A DNA stretch of 64,000 nucleotides from an uncultured bacterium (GTDB taxonomy: Bacteria > Verrucomicrobiota > Kiritimatiellia > RFP12 > UBA1067), in the NCBI GenBank assembly GCA_902764415.1, contig CACWVU010000018.1:18717-82716 (forward strand), given 5' to 3'. Of this stretch, positions 20,017-27,764 are shown in pieces. Position numbers and translations under genes: made by a program. Numbering within the stretch: position 1 is the stretch's first letter; each line of letters opens with the position of its first letter. The notes beneath the pieces were generated by a model, which did no database searches, was not told the origin of the DNA, and saw only the letters and a program-made list of their open reading frames with translations.

Positions 20017-21189
20017 AAGAACAAGATGCTTCAGCGCTGCTGGGGCTGGGACTACAGGGCCGCGTGCATCTACTCGATAACAATTGCCATCGCCGACCGC
20101 CCATCGATGGCTCTTGGGCGGCTTGTCGTCGACAATGACGGCGGCGGCGACCCTGCGAAGGTGGTGGCCCATGTCGAGCTGACGGCGGCGGGGCGGGCGG
20201 TCGAGGCCGAGTGGCGGCGCATGGGCGAGTTTACACCCGCGATAAGGCCGCTCGAGATTCAGATAATGCCCGACCACATTCATTTCATCTTGCGGGTGAC
20301 TGAGCGGCTTGCACGCCCGCTCGGCCAGATAATTGCCGGCTTCAAGACGGGCAGCTCGAAGGCGGCGACCGGCAAGCCTGGCTTCTGGAGCGAGGGGTTT
20401 CAAGATACAATACTCTTTCGCGAGGGCCAGCTCGAGAACATGTTCAACTATGTGCGCGACAACCCGCGGCGGCTGGCGGTGAAGCGGCTCTACCGCGAGT
20501 TCTTCACGGTCAGGCGAGACTTGGCGGTGAGGCTCACGCCAAACCAACAGAACAACAGCGACAGTTCTGTTGACTTGGCGTTAGCCAAGCCGATGACGCT
20601 TCATTTTCAGGCGATTGGCAACGAGGCGCTTTTGAAGGTCCCGGCGATATTTCAGGTGCAGTGCTCGCGCTCTTACCTCGCCTACAAGCGCGTGGCAAAG
20701 CCAGGCGGGGGCCGCAAGATCGCGCGCGATGATTGCGGGCGGCCGATAATCGAAACTGAGACGGGCGAGTTTCGCGAGAAGCTCGAGGTTCTGCTTGCGA
20801 TGGCGGCGAAGGGCGCGGTCTTGATATCGCCCTGTATCTCGGACGGCGAGCGAGAGATCGCCCGCCGCGCGATGGAGGCGGGCGCGAGGCTGATAACGCT
20901 CTCGAACAAGGGATTTTCAAAGCTCTTCAAGCCGGGCGGCAAGGCGTTTGAGAGCGCGAGCGAAGGGCGGCTCTTGATGCTCGCACCCGCCGCCTGGCCC
21001 TACCAGCCCGGCGAGAAGAAGATGACGCGCTTCGACGCCTGTGCGCTAAACCGCATAGCCCAGCTTATCGCGGGCGAGGGCGCGGCAGAGATAAACTACC
21101 ACGGCATGAAGCCGGGCAATGTAGATGGGCTGGTGGCGGAGGCTTGCCGAGCGGACGCTCGGCCAACTGCACAGGAGGGCGCGCGATGA
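19975..21189 (+). CDS. RAYT (REP-associated Y1 transposase) fused to a DprA/SLOG-like domain
   Basis: The protein is up to 404 aa. Residues ~18-185 are an IS200/REP-associated tyrosine transposase domain: HUH motif in MPDHIHFILRV (~97-107), then GFWSEGFQDTILFR and MFNYVRDNPRRLAVKRLYREFF, where the Tyr (~158) is the expected nucleophile. Residues ~235-385 resemble a DprA/SLOG Rossmann domain: GAVLISPCISDGEREIARRA, ARLITLSNKGFSKLFKPGGK, then EGRLLMLAP and DACALNRIAQLI. The linker and both ends are encoded by REP-like hairpins. GTG 19975 overlaps the hsdM stop; ATG 20026 (MLQRCWGWDYRAAC) may be the ancestral start. Lying inside an hsd operon, it is either a domesticated REP mobiliser or a partner of the RM system. 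Confidence 0.8.
   Translation: MVAFGSVGAASAEPKNKMLQRCWGWDYRAACIYSITIAIADRPSMALGRLVVDNDGGGDPAKVVAHVELTAAGRAVEAEWRRMGEFTPAIRPLEIQIMPDHIHFILRVTERLARPLGQIIAGFKTGSSKAATGKPGFWSEGFQDTILFREGQLENMFNYVRDNPRRLAVKRLYREFFTVRRDLAVRLTPNQQNNSDSSVDLALAKPMTLHFQAIGNEALLKVPAIFQVQCSRSYLAYKRVAKPGGGRKIARDDCGRPIIETETGEFREKLEVLLAMAAKGAVLISPCISDGEREIARRAMEAGARLITLSNKGFSKLFKPGGKAFESASEGRLLMLAPAAWPYQPGEKKMTRFDACALNRIAQLIAGEGAAEINYHGMKPGNVDGLVAEACRADARPTAQEGAR
20521..20591. repeat. REP-like inverted pair B inside the RAYT gene
   Basis: The left copy (reverse orientation) ends CCAACAGAAC at 20544-20553. The right copy starts GTTCTGTTG at 20564 and continues to TTGGC-GTTA-GCCAA. It is open in frame and encodes the linker between the transposase and SLOG-like domains (residues PNQQNNSDSSVDLALAKP). 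Confidence 0.75.
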
Positions 21190-21265
21190 GCAGATTGAGC
21201 AGAGCCGCCGCTGGCGGCGAGTTGAGAGTTGATGATGGTTGCGTTGGCGCGGCGTTAGCCGGGCC
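21141..21265. repeat. REP-like inverted pair C at the RAYT/hsdS junction
   Basis: The left copy on the minus strand reads GTTGG then CCGAGC-GTCC-GCTCGG (21167-21145). The right copy reads GTTGGCGCGGC-GTTA-GCCG (from 21243). The pair covers the last residues of the RAYT protein and the first ~25 residues of HsdS. The right copy is nearly identical to the right copy of pair A. Confidence 0.65.
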
Positions 21266-22472
21266 ACGCCGTTGGCTCGGCTCGGCTGTTGAGTGGAAGA
21301 AGCTGGGAGAGGTGGCAAAAATTTGCCGAGGAGTTCGCGTTGTCAAGAAAGAATTGACGGATGATGGCAAATATGCTGTTTATCAAAACAGCTTAAAGCC
21401 GCTTGGTTATTACGGCGAAGCCAATGTAAATGGCGGTACTGCTTTTGTAATAGGCGCTGGCGCGGCAGGAGAGGTTGGCTATAGCGAACAAGATTTTTGG
21501 GCGGCGGATGATTGCTACTATATTGACGGAGGAGAGCGGTTGATTGGGCGCTATGTTTACTATTGCCTGACCTCGCGGCAAGATTGGCTGTTGGGCAAGG
21601 TCAGAAAAGCCAGTATACCCAGGTTGTCTAGAGATTTTATTGCCGCACTTGAAATCCCCCTCCCGCCTCTTCCCGTACAGCGCGAAATTGTCCAGATACT
21701 GGACAATTTCGCAAACTTGACAGCGGAGCTGACAGCGGAGCTGGCGAAGCGAAAGAAGCAATATGAGCATTATCGAGATATGTTGCTGAATTTCGAGGGG
21801 GGGGGCAGATATGATAAGTTTGGAGTTGAGAGTGGTGAGTTTAGAGTTGAATGGAAGCGGCTGGGGGAGATTTGCGATATGGTAACAGACTATACAGCAG
21901 CAGGGTCGTTTGCTGACATTGCTCGGAATGTCGAGTATAAAAGGGAAGTTGATTTTGCACAACTAGTTAGAACTACTGACATTAAGAGCCGCTTTACGAA
22001 GGAGGCACAAATCTTTATTTCAGAATCGGCTTATAAGTATTTATGGCGGGTACATTTGGATCAAGCATCGATAGTTCTGCCAAACATTGGGAATTGTGGC
22101 GAAGTTTATTTCATAACACCAGACATCTTACCATACAAGAAAAGTGCTTTGGCGCCCAATGCATTGTTGATTAGAAGTTCAAATATTGATCTCAAATTTC
22201 TTTATTATTGGTTTACAGGAGATGATTTCCAGAAACGATTGAAGAAAATTGTTTCGCCAGTAGGGCAAGGAAAGTTCAACAAGACTGAACTAAAACAATT
22301 ATTAATTCCCCTTCCTCCTCTCGCCGAGCAGGAGCGCATAGTTGCCATACTTGACCGCTTTGACGCTCTTTGCAACTCGCTGACCGAGGGGCTGCCGGCT
22401 GAGATCGCGCTGAGGAAGAAGCAATACGAGTATTACCGCGACAAGCTGTTGAGCTTCAAGGAGGTCGGTTGA
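21186..22472 (+). CDS. hsdS: type I restriction-modification specificity subunit HsdS
   Basis: The 428-aa subunit chooses the bipartite DNA target. It has two target-recognition domains, each ending in a conserved helix: TRD1 (~35-175) with IPLPPLPVQREIVQILDNF and KRKKQYEHYRDMLLNF, and TRD2 (~215-400) with IPLPPLAEQERIVAILDRF and LRKKQYEYYRDKLLSF. The region of TRD2 is notably AT-richer than the surrounding DNA, a sign of TRD exchange. A G9 tract (21797-21805) and a five-unit heptad array (21819-21853) lie exactly between the two halves. The first 30 residues come from a REP-like element and GAGTTGA repeats; the true conserved start of TRD1 is near VEWKKLGEVA. ATG overlaps the RAYT stop (ATGA). 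Confidence 0.93.
   Translation: MSRLSRAAAGGELRVDDGCVGAALAGPRRWLGSAVEWKKLGEVAKICRGVRVVKKELTDDGKYAVYQNSLKPLGYYGEANVNGGTAFVIGAGAAGEVGYSEQDFWAADDCYYIDGGERLIGRYVYYCLTSRQDWLLGKVRKASIPRLSRDFIAALEIPLPPLPVQREIVQILDNFANLTAELTAELAKRKKQYEHYRDMLLNFEGGGRYDKFGVESGEFRVEWKRLGEICDMVTDYTAAGSFADIARNVEYKREVDFAQLVRTTDIKSRFTKEAQIFISESAYKYLWRVHLDQASIVLPNIGNCGEVYFITPDILPYKKSALAPNALLIRSSNIDLKFLYYWFTGDDFQKRLKKIVSPVGQGKFNKTELKQLLIPLPPLAEQERIVAILDRFDALCNSLTEGLPAEIALRKKQYEYYRDKLLSFKEVG
21219..21239. repeat. short heptad array GAGTTGA x2 plus degenerate unit
   Basis: Two exact GAGTTGA units (21219-21232) are followed by a degenerate unit near the 5' end of hsdS. The same unit family occurs in the middle of hsdS at 21819-21853. 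Confidence 0.55.
21797..21805 (+). repeat. poly-G (G9) tract inside hsdS
   Basis: Nine consecutive G residues encode Gly-Gly-Gly just after the first conserved helix of HsdS (LLNFEGGGRY). A one-base slip would shift the frame before TRD2 is made. Confidence 0.9.
21819..21853. repeat. heptad array in hsdS, five units (TTTGGAG/TTGAGAG type)
   Basis: Units read TTTGGAG, TTGAGAG, TGGTGAG, TTTAGAG, TTGAATG. They are in frame and encode FGVESGEFRVE between the two specificity halves of HsdS. Confidence 0.7.
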
Positions 22473-25400
22473 TGAGCGACCTCTCCCTTATCGCCGAGAC
22501 CGACAAATACACCGTTGTCGGCAGTTACGAGCCGGTGAAGCAGAATTCGCTTCTCTACGAGAGCGAGGCCGCTTTGGAGCGGCGCTTCATCGCGCTTCTC
22601 AGCGAGCAGGGCTACGAATACCTCGACTTCCACACCGAGGCCGAGTTGATTGCCAACCTTCGCCGGCGGCTCGAGGCCTTGAACCGCGTCACCTTCACCG
22701 ACGGCGAGTGGGAGCGCTTCTTCAAGACCAAGATCGCCGACGAGCGCGAGCAGGCCCTCGAGAAGACGCGCAAGATACAGGAAGATTACATCCAGATACT
22801 CGAGCGCGACGACGGCACGACCAAGAACATAAGGCTCATCGACAAGCAGAACATCCACAACAACTCGCTTCAGGTGATCAACCAGTATGAGGCGGCTTAC
22901 GCCGCCCCAACGGGGCAGGGCGGTTCAGTTGGTTGCGGCGTGAGCCGCAACTGCCGCTACGATGTCACGGTTCTGGTCAACGGGCTGCCGCTCGTCCACA
23001 TCGAGCTCAAGCGGCGCGGCGTCGCGATACGCGAGGCGTTCAACCAGATACGCCGCTACGGGCGCGACTCTTTCTGGGGCGGCTCGGGGCTCTTCAACTA
23101 CGTGCAGCTCTTCGTCATCTCGAACGGCACCCACACCAAGTACTACTCGAACACGACGCGGCTGAGGCATTTGATTGAATTCAATCGCGCGGCCAGAAGC
23201 CGCACAGGCCTCATGGGACGAAAGTTCACCTCCAACTCGTTCGAGTTTACGAGTTGGTGGGCCGACGCCGAGAACCGCCCGATCGTCGACCTCGTCGACT
23301 TTGCCAAGACCTTCTTCTCGAAGCACGTCCTCCTGAACATCCTGACGCGCTACTGCGTCTTTGACACGAACGAGACGCTGCTGGCGATGCGTCCATACCA
23401 GATCGCCGCAACCGAGCGCATTATCTCCCGTCTTCTCGTCGCGAAGAACTACGGCTGGGAGGGGTCGCCGCGCGGCGGCGGGTATGTCTGGCACACGACT
23501 GGCAGCGGCAAGACGCTTACCTCGTTCAAGACCGCGATCCTCGCTTCGAAGATGGATGGGGTGGACAAGGTTCTGTTCGTCGTCGACAGGAGCGATCTCG
23601 ACTACCAGACAATCAAGGAATACGACCGGTTCCAGAAGGGCGCGGCGAACTCGAACACCTCGACGAAGGTGCTGGAGCGGCAGCTTGGCGACCCGAACGC
23701 GAAGATCATCATCACGACGATCCAGAAGCTCGGCGTGTTTGTGACACGGACGGCGGAACACCCCGTGTTCAAGTCGCGCGTCGTTTTGATTTTCGACGAG
23801 TGCCACCGGAGCCAGTTCGGGGAGCTCCACCGCAAGATCACGAAGGCCTTCCGTCGCTACCACATCTTTGGCTTCACCGGAACGCCCATCTTCGCGGCGA
23901 ATGCGGCGGGCGGCGACACCACGCCGGGCACCTTCGGAGAGCAGCTGCACGCCTACACGATAGTCGACGCGATACGCGACGGGAATGTCCTGCCGTTCAG
24001 GATATCGACCGTCAACACGGTGAAGATGAAAGATGGCGCGAGCGACAAGAAGGTCGCGGCGATCGACACCGAAGAGGCTATGATGGATCCGCGGCGCATC
24101 GCGGCGGTCGTAAAGTACATCATCGACAACTTCGACCAGAAGACCTATCGGCGGTTCAACTCGATACTTGCCGTCGCTTCGATACCGGCGGCGATGCGCT
24201 ACTACGAGGAATTCAAGCGGCAGGGGGCGAACCAGGCGGCTGACGCCGCCAGAACAGGACAGTCGGGTGGTTCAGTTGGCGGCGGCGTAAGCCGCTGCCT
24301 CAAGGTCGCGACGATCTTCACCTACTGCGCTAACGAGGACGACGTGGAGGACGGCTATCTCGACGCGGGCGGCGATCCGTCGATGCTGCCACAGCAGAGC
24401 CGGGACTTCCTGGATGGCGCGATTGCCGACTACAACGAGATGTTCGGCACGAACTTCGACACGTCGGGCGAGCGGTTCCAGAACTACTACCGCGACCTTT
24501 CGCTGAAGGTCAAGACGCGGCAGGTCGATGTCTTGATCGTCGTCAACATGTTCCTGACCGGCTTCGACGCGACGACGCTCAACACGCTGTGGGTCGACAA
24601 GAACCTCAAGATGCATGGGCTCATCCAGGCGTTTTCGCGCACGAACCGCATCCTCGACACGGTGAAGCGGTTCGGCAACATCGTGTGCTTCCGCGATCTC
24701 CAGGAGGCGACGGACGAGGCGATTGCGCTATTCGGCGACAAGGGCGCGAAGGGGGTTGTCCTCATCCGCACCTTTGACGAGTACATGAACGGATACACCG
24801 ACGACAAGGGCAGATATGTAAAGGGCTACAAGGACCTTGTCGCCGATCTCATCACGCTGTTTCCTCTTGGAGTGCCGATTGTCGGCGAAAAGGCGGAGAA
24901 GGAGTTTATCTCCCTTTGGGGATCGATCCTCAAGGTTCGCAACATCCTCTCTGCCTTCGACGAGTTCAATGGCCGCGACATCTTGCCGGTGCGCGACCAG
25001 CAGGACTACCAGAGCATCTACCTCGACATGTACGGCAAGTACAGGGCGCACGAGAAGGTCGAGAAGGAGTCGATAACGGACGACATCGTATTCGAGATGG
25101 AGCTTGTCCGCCAGGTCGACGTGAACATCGACTACATCCTGATGCTTGTCGAGAAGTACAGGCGTGAGAACGGCGAGAGCAAGGAGCTGAGGGGCGCCAT
25201 CGACAAGGCGATTGGCAGCTCGCTTGAATTGAGGTCCAAGCGCGAGCTTATCGAGGCGTTTATCGCCCAGGTCAATGCCGACGGTGATATCGCAGAGCAG
25301 TGGATGGCGTTTGTCCGAGAGCGCAAGCGCCGCGATCTCGCCGAGCTTGTCGAGGCTGAGAACTTGAAGGGAGACGAGGCGGTGAAGTTCTTCGAGGGGG

Positions 25401-25564
25401 CATTGCGCGACGGGGTGCTGAAGACGACCGGAACCGACATTGACCGGATACTGCCTCCGCTTTCACGCTTCGGCACTGCGCGGCAGCAGACGAAGGATCG
25501 CGTCATCGCCGCGCTCCAGGTCTTGTTCGACCGCTACAAGGGCATTTCCGAGCCGCTTGGCTGA
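22472..25564 (+). CDS. hsdR: type I restriction endonuclease subunit HsdR
   Basis: The 1030-aa subunit is the ATP-dependent translocating and cleaving subunit. The N-terminal PD-(D/E)xK nuclease reads RYDVTVLVNGLPLVHIELKRRG (~161-182, with D, E and K in place). The SF2 helicase has Walker A TTGSGKT (~342), DECHRSQ (~442) and GFTGTP (~466), followed by TGFDATTLNTLWVDK and AFSRTNR. Two in-frame insertions come from REP-like inverted pairs: one immediately before the nuclease motif (APTGQGGSVGCGVSRN) and one in the second helicase lobe (ARTGQSGGSVGGGVSR). The rest of the protein is intact. ATG 22472 overlaps the hsdS stop; the codon before it is a TTG, giving an alternative start one residue earlier. 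Confidence 0.95.
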   Translation: MSDLSLIAETDKYTVVGSYEPVKQNSLLYESEAALERRFIALLSEQGYEYLDFHTEAELIANLRRRLEALNRVTFTDGEWERFFKTKIADEREQALEKTRKIQEDYIQILERDDGTTKNIRLIDKQNIHNNSLQVINQYEAAYAAPTGQGGSVGCGVSRNCRYDVTVLVNGLPLVHIELKRRGVAIREAFNQIRRYGRDSFWGGSGLFNYVQLFVISNGTHTKYYSNTTRLRHLIEFNRAARSRTGLMGRKFTSNSFEFTSWWADAENRPIVDLVDFAKTFFSKHVLLNILTRYCVFDTNETLLAMRPYQIAATERIISRLLVAKNYGWEGSPRGGGYVWHTTGSGKTLTSFKTAILASKMDGVDKVLFVVDRSDLDYQTIKEYDRFQKGAANSNTSTKVLERQLGDPNAKIIITTIQKLGVFVTRTAEHPVFKSRVVLIFDECHRSQFGELHRKITKAFRRYHIFGFTGTPIFAANAAGGDTTPGTFGEQLHAYTIVDAIRDGNVLPFRISTVNTVKMKDGASDKKVAAIDTEEAMMDPRRIAAVVKYIIDNFDQKTYRRFNSILAVASIPAAMRYYEEFKRQGANQAADAARTGQSGGSVGGGVSRCLKVATIFTYCANEDDVEDGYLDAGGDPSMLPQQSRDFLDGAIADYNEMFGTNFDTSGERFQNYYRDLSLKVKTRQVDVLIVVNMFLTGFDATTLNTLWVDKNLKMHGLIQAFSRTNRILDTVKRFGNIVCFRDLQEATDEAIALFGDKGAKGVVLIRTFDEYMNGYTDDKGRYVKGYKDLVADLITLFPLGVPIVGEKAEKEFISLWGSILKVRNILSAFDEFNGRDILPVRDQQDYQSIYLDMYGKYRAHEKVEKESITDDIVFEMELVRQVDVNIDYILMLVEKYRRENGESKELRGAIDKAIGSSLELRSKRELIEAFIAQVNADGDIAEQWMAFVRERKRRDLAELVEAENLKGDEAVKFFEGALRDGVLKTTGTDIDRILPPLSRFGTARQQTKDRVIAALQVLFDRYKGISEPLG
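22891..22950. repeat. REP-like inverted pair D in hsdR (nuclease domain)
   Basis: The left copy is GGCGGC-TTAC-GCCGCC followed by CCAAC. The right copy is GGTTCAGTTGG followed by TTGCGGC-GTGA-GCCGCAA, a perfect 7-bp stem. The pair is in frame just before the PD-(D/E)xK motif. Confidence 0.8.
24235..24299. repeat. REP-like inverted pair E in hsdR (helicase domain)
   Basis: The left copy is GGCGGC-TGAC-GCCGCC followed by AGAAC. The right copy is GGTTCAGTTGG followed by CGGCGGC-GTAA-GCCGCTG. The encoded peptide (GGSVGGGVSR) is almost the same as that of pair D (GGSVGCGVSR), as expected from copies of one element in the same frame. Confidence 0.8.
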
Positions 25565-25631
25565 AAGAACAGAAGCTGTATAATGGCGCGGTGACAGCAT
25601 CCACGCCGAGCCGCGCCACCACTGTTTTGGG

Positions 25632-25637
25632 TATAAT
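25632..25637 (+). promoter_or_regulatory. -10 element upstream of the pseudogene
   Basis: TTGGGTATAAT lies 27 bp before ATG 25664. A second TATAAT occurs at 25579-25584. Between them GGCGCGG (25585-25591) and CCGCGCC (25611-25617) can pair, possibly as a weak transcription end for hsdR, though no T-run follows. Confidence 0.45.
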
Positions 25638-25663
25638 ACGCGCATTTTAGACAAAAAATCTAT

Positions 25664-26379
25664 ATGCGTATTAGATCCATAGTGCCGGCGGGAGTCTGCG
25701 TTGCGTTCGCGCTTGCGGGCTTCGCGGCGGCGGCTTCGTCCACGTTCAGCGTCCCGGCTCGGGCAACCAGTTCATCGTCTCGCGCTCGGGCGAGGGGACG
25801 AACGACGCCGAGACCGTGCGCTACCGTACCGTGTCGCTGAGCGCCTACGCCGGCCAGCACTACACCGCCAATTACGGCACGCTTGCGTTTGTGCCAGGCC
25901 AGACCACGACGAACATCTCAGTCACTGCGAGCTCACCGTCCAACAACGCCTACAAGTACCAGACCGGCGTCCACGCCCGCGGCAACGACCTCTACGTCTC
26001 CGTGGCGTTCAACGAGCCGGTCACCTGCTCCTCTGCGTCGCTCACGACTACTTGGGGCACGCTCAGCCACAACTCCGGCAGCGGCTCGAATGTCCTCACC
26101 TTCAAGGGCGTATTCGACGGCCGGGGCTACACCGTGAGCGGTATTCGCATCTACAAGGGCGGGTCTGGCACGGCCGACGGCAAGCAAGGTCTCTTCGGCA
26201 GGACTTCCGATGGAACCGTGAGGAACGTCACCATTGCCGATGCCCGCATCACTGGTTCCAGTAGCGTCGGCGGAATCGTCGGAGAAGCCTACGGTTCCGG
26301 CGAGGCGCAGGTCTTCGTCCCCGCGTCCGATGGCTCCTTCATCAGCGTTTCCATCGACACCGCCACCCCTGCGCGTTAG
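25664..26379 (+). pseudogene. remnant of a secreted surface protein (Calx-beta/GLUG fragments), frameshifted
   Basis: ATG 25664 opens a signal peptide (MRIRSIVPAGVCVAFALAGF) and then STFSV, but that frame soon runs into noise. The recognisable continuation is in another frame from ~25760: GSGNQFIVSRSGEGTNDAE, a Calx-beta-like strand pattern, then ATTTNISVTASSP-like sequence, and after an abrupt junction VFDGRGYTVSGIRIYK and SSSVGGIVGEAYGSG, which is a GLUG-type repeat. The pieces look like scraps of a much larger adhesin joined by deletions. The remnant ends overlapping the thiC stop on the opposite strand. I therefore call it a pseudogene; a programmed frameshift is unlikely because domain order and length are not preserved. 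Confidence 0.65.
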
Positions 26380-27680
26380 AGTCCCTGGGAGAGCTCGCGG
26401 ATGCGGCGCGAGGTGCGGACGGCGCAGAACTGCTTGCCGCACATCGAGCAGTGGTCGTCGCCGTGCGCCTCGTCGGTGAACGCGCGCGTCTTCAGCCACC
26501 GCGCCTTCGCGCGCTCCGGGTCGAGGCAGAGCTCGAACTGGCGGTCCCAGTCGAACGCCGCGCGCGCGTCGGACATCGCGTCGTCGCGGTCGCGCGCGCC
26601 GGGCAGGCGGCGGGCGACGTCGCCCGCGTGCGCGGCGATCTTGTAGGCGATGCAGCCCTGGTGCACCTCATCGGCGTCGGGGAGGCCGAGGTGCTCGGCC
26701 GGCGTCACGTAGCAGAGGAGCGACGCGCCGTAGGTGGCCGCGGCTGTCGCGCCGATCGCCGAGACGATGTGGTCGTAGCCGGGCGCGATGTCGGTGACGA
26801 CGGGGCCGAGGACGTAGAAGGGGGCTTTCCTGCAGACTTCCTGCTGGCGCTCCATGTTCATCCGGATCTGGTCGAAGGGGACGTGGCCCGGGCCCTCGAC
26901 CATCGTCTGCACGCCGCGCGCGCGGCAGCGCTCGACGAGTTCGCCGAGGACGTCCAGCTCGCCGAACTGCGCGGCGTCGGAGGCGTCGGCGAGGCAGCCG
27001 GGGCGCAGCCCGTCGCCGAGCGAGACGGTGACGTCGTGCTCCGCGAGGATGTCCATCACCTCGTCCCAGTTGGCGTAGAGCGGGTTCTCAGCCTTGTTCT
27101 CCATCATCCACTCGGCCATGATCGCGCCGCCGCGCGAGACGATGCCCATCTTGCGCTTCATCGCCGCGGGGATGTGCTTTAGGAGGAGCCCGGCGTGCAG
27201 GGTCATGAAGTCGACTCCCTGCTCGGCCTGGCGGCGGATGACGCCGATGAGGAACTTGGGGTCCATCTTCGGGATGTCGCCGAGGAGCGAGATGGTCTCG
27301 TAGATTGGCACGGTGCCGAGCGGCTTCGGCGAGGCGTCGAGCATGCCCTGGCGGATCGTCGCGATCTCGTCCTCGGACGACGCGACCGAGAGGTCCATCA
27401 CGAAGTCCGCCCCGGCGTCGAGCGCCACCTTGAGCTTCTCGAGCTCGTCGCCCTTGCCGGAGTGGGTCACGCTGCGGCCGAGGTTGGCGTTGATCTTGGT
27501 GGTGAACATCCGCCCCACGCCGACCGGCGTGCAGTTGCGGTGAGCGGGGTTGAGCGGGATCACCGCCTCGCCGGACGCGACGGCGGCGCGCACCGTCTCG
27601 GCGTCGAGTCCCTCGTCCTTGGCGACGCGCTTCATCGCGTCCGTCACAATGCCCTTGCGGGCCGCTTCAAGCTGTGTCAT
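26376..27680 (-). CDS. thiC: phosphomethylpyrimidine synthase ThiC
   Basis: The 434-aa enzyme is a radical SAM-type enzyme converting aminoimidazole ribotide into hydroxymethylpyrimidine phosphate, the pyrimidine half of thiamine. Characteristic stretches are NPAHRNCTPVGVGRMFTTK, GADFVMDLSVASS, MTLHAGLLLKHIPA, ISRGG-like VSRGGAIMAEWM, DGLRPGCLADASD, EGPGHVPFDQI and SLLCYVTPAEHLGLP. The C-terminal CSMCGKQFC supplies the CxxCx4C [4Fe-4S] ligands. The length is that of the short ThiC form without the extra N-terminal domain. It is last in thiG-thiH-thiC and is separated from thiH by an 8-nt repeat array; its own GGAGAA ribosome-binding site precedes ATG 27680. Confidence 0.96.
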   Translation of the reverse strand: MTQLEAARKGIVTDAMKRVAKDEGLDAETVRAAVASGEAVIPLNPAHRNCTPVGVGRMFTTKINANLGRSVTHSGKGDELEKLKVALDAGADFVMDLSVASSEDEIATIRQGMLDASPKPLGTVPIYETISLLGDIPKMDPKFLIGVIRRQAEQGVDFMTLHAGLLLKHIPAAMKRKMGIVSRGGAIMAEWMMENKAENPLYANWDEVMDILAEHDVTVSLGDGLRPGCLADASDAAQFGELDVLGELVERCRARGVQTMVEGPGHVPFDQIRMNMERQQEVCRKAPFYVLGPVVTDIAPGYDHIVSAIGATAAATYGASLLCYVTPAEHLGLPDADEVHQGCIAYKIAAHAGDVARRLPGARDRDDAMSDARAAFDWDRQFELCLDPERAKARWLKTRAFTDEAHGDDHCSMCGKQFCAVRTSRRIRELSQGL

Positions 27681-27692
27681 TTTGTTTTCTCC

Positions 27693-27764
27693 TTCAACCT
27701 TTCAACTTTTCAACCTTTCAACTTTTCAACCTTTCAACTTTTCAACCTTTCAACTTTTCAACTA
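27693..27764. repeat. octad repeat array between thiH and thiC (9 units)
   Basis: Nine 8-nt units alternate TTCAACCT and TTCAACTT on the plus strand; the last is TTCAACTA and overlaps the thiH stop. On the transcribed strand the array reads as purine-rich AGGTTGAA/AAGTTGAA units that end just before the thiC ribosome-binding site. It fills almost the whole thiH-thiC gap. Confidence 0.9.

Noticed and set aside
25585..25617. GGCGCGG/CCGCGCC inverted repeat as a terminator of hsdR
   Set aside because: There is no T-run after the stem and the loop is 19 nt, so I list it only as a possible weak end.
27693..27764. Possible CRISPR array
   Set aside because: The units are 8 nt with no spacers; no cas genes are present in the window.
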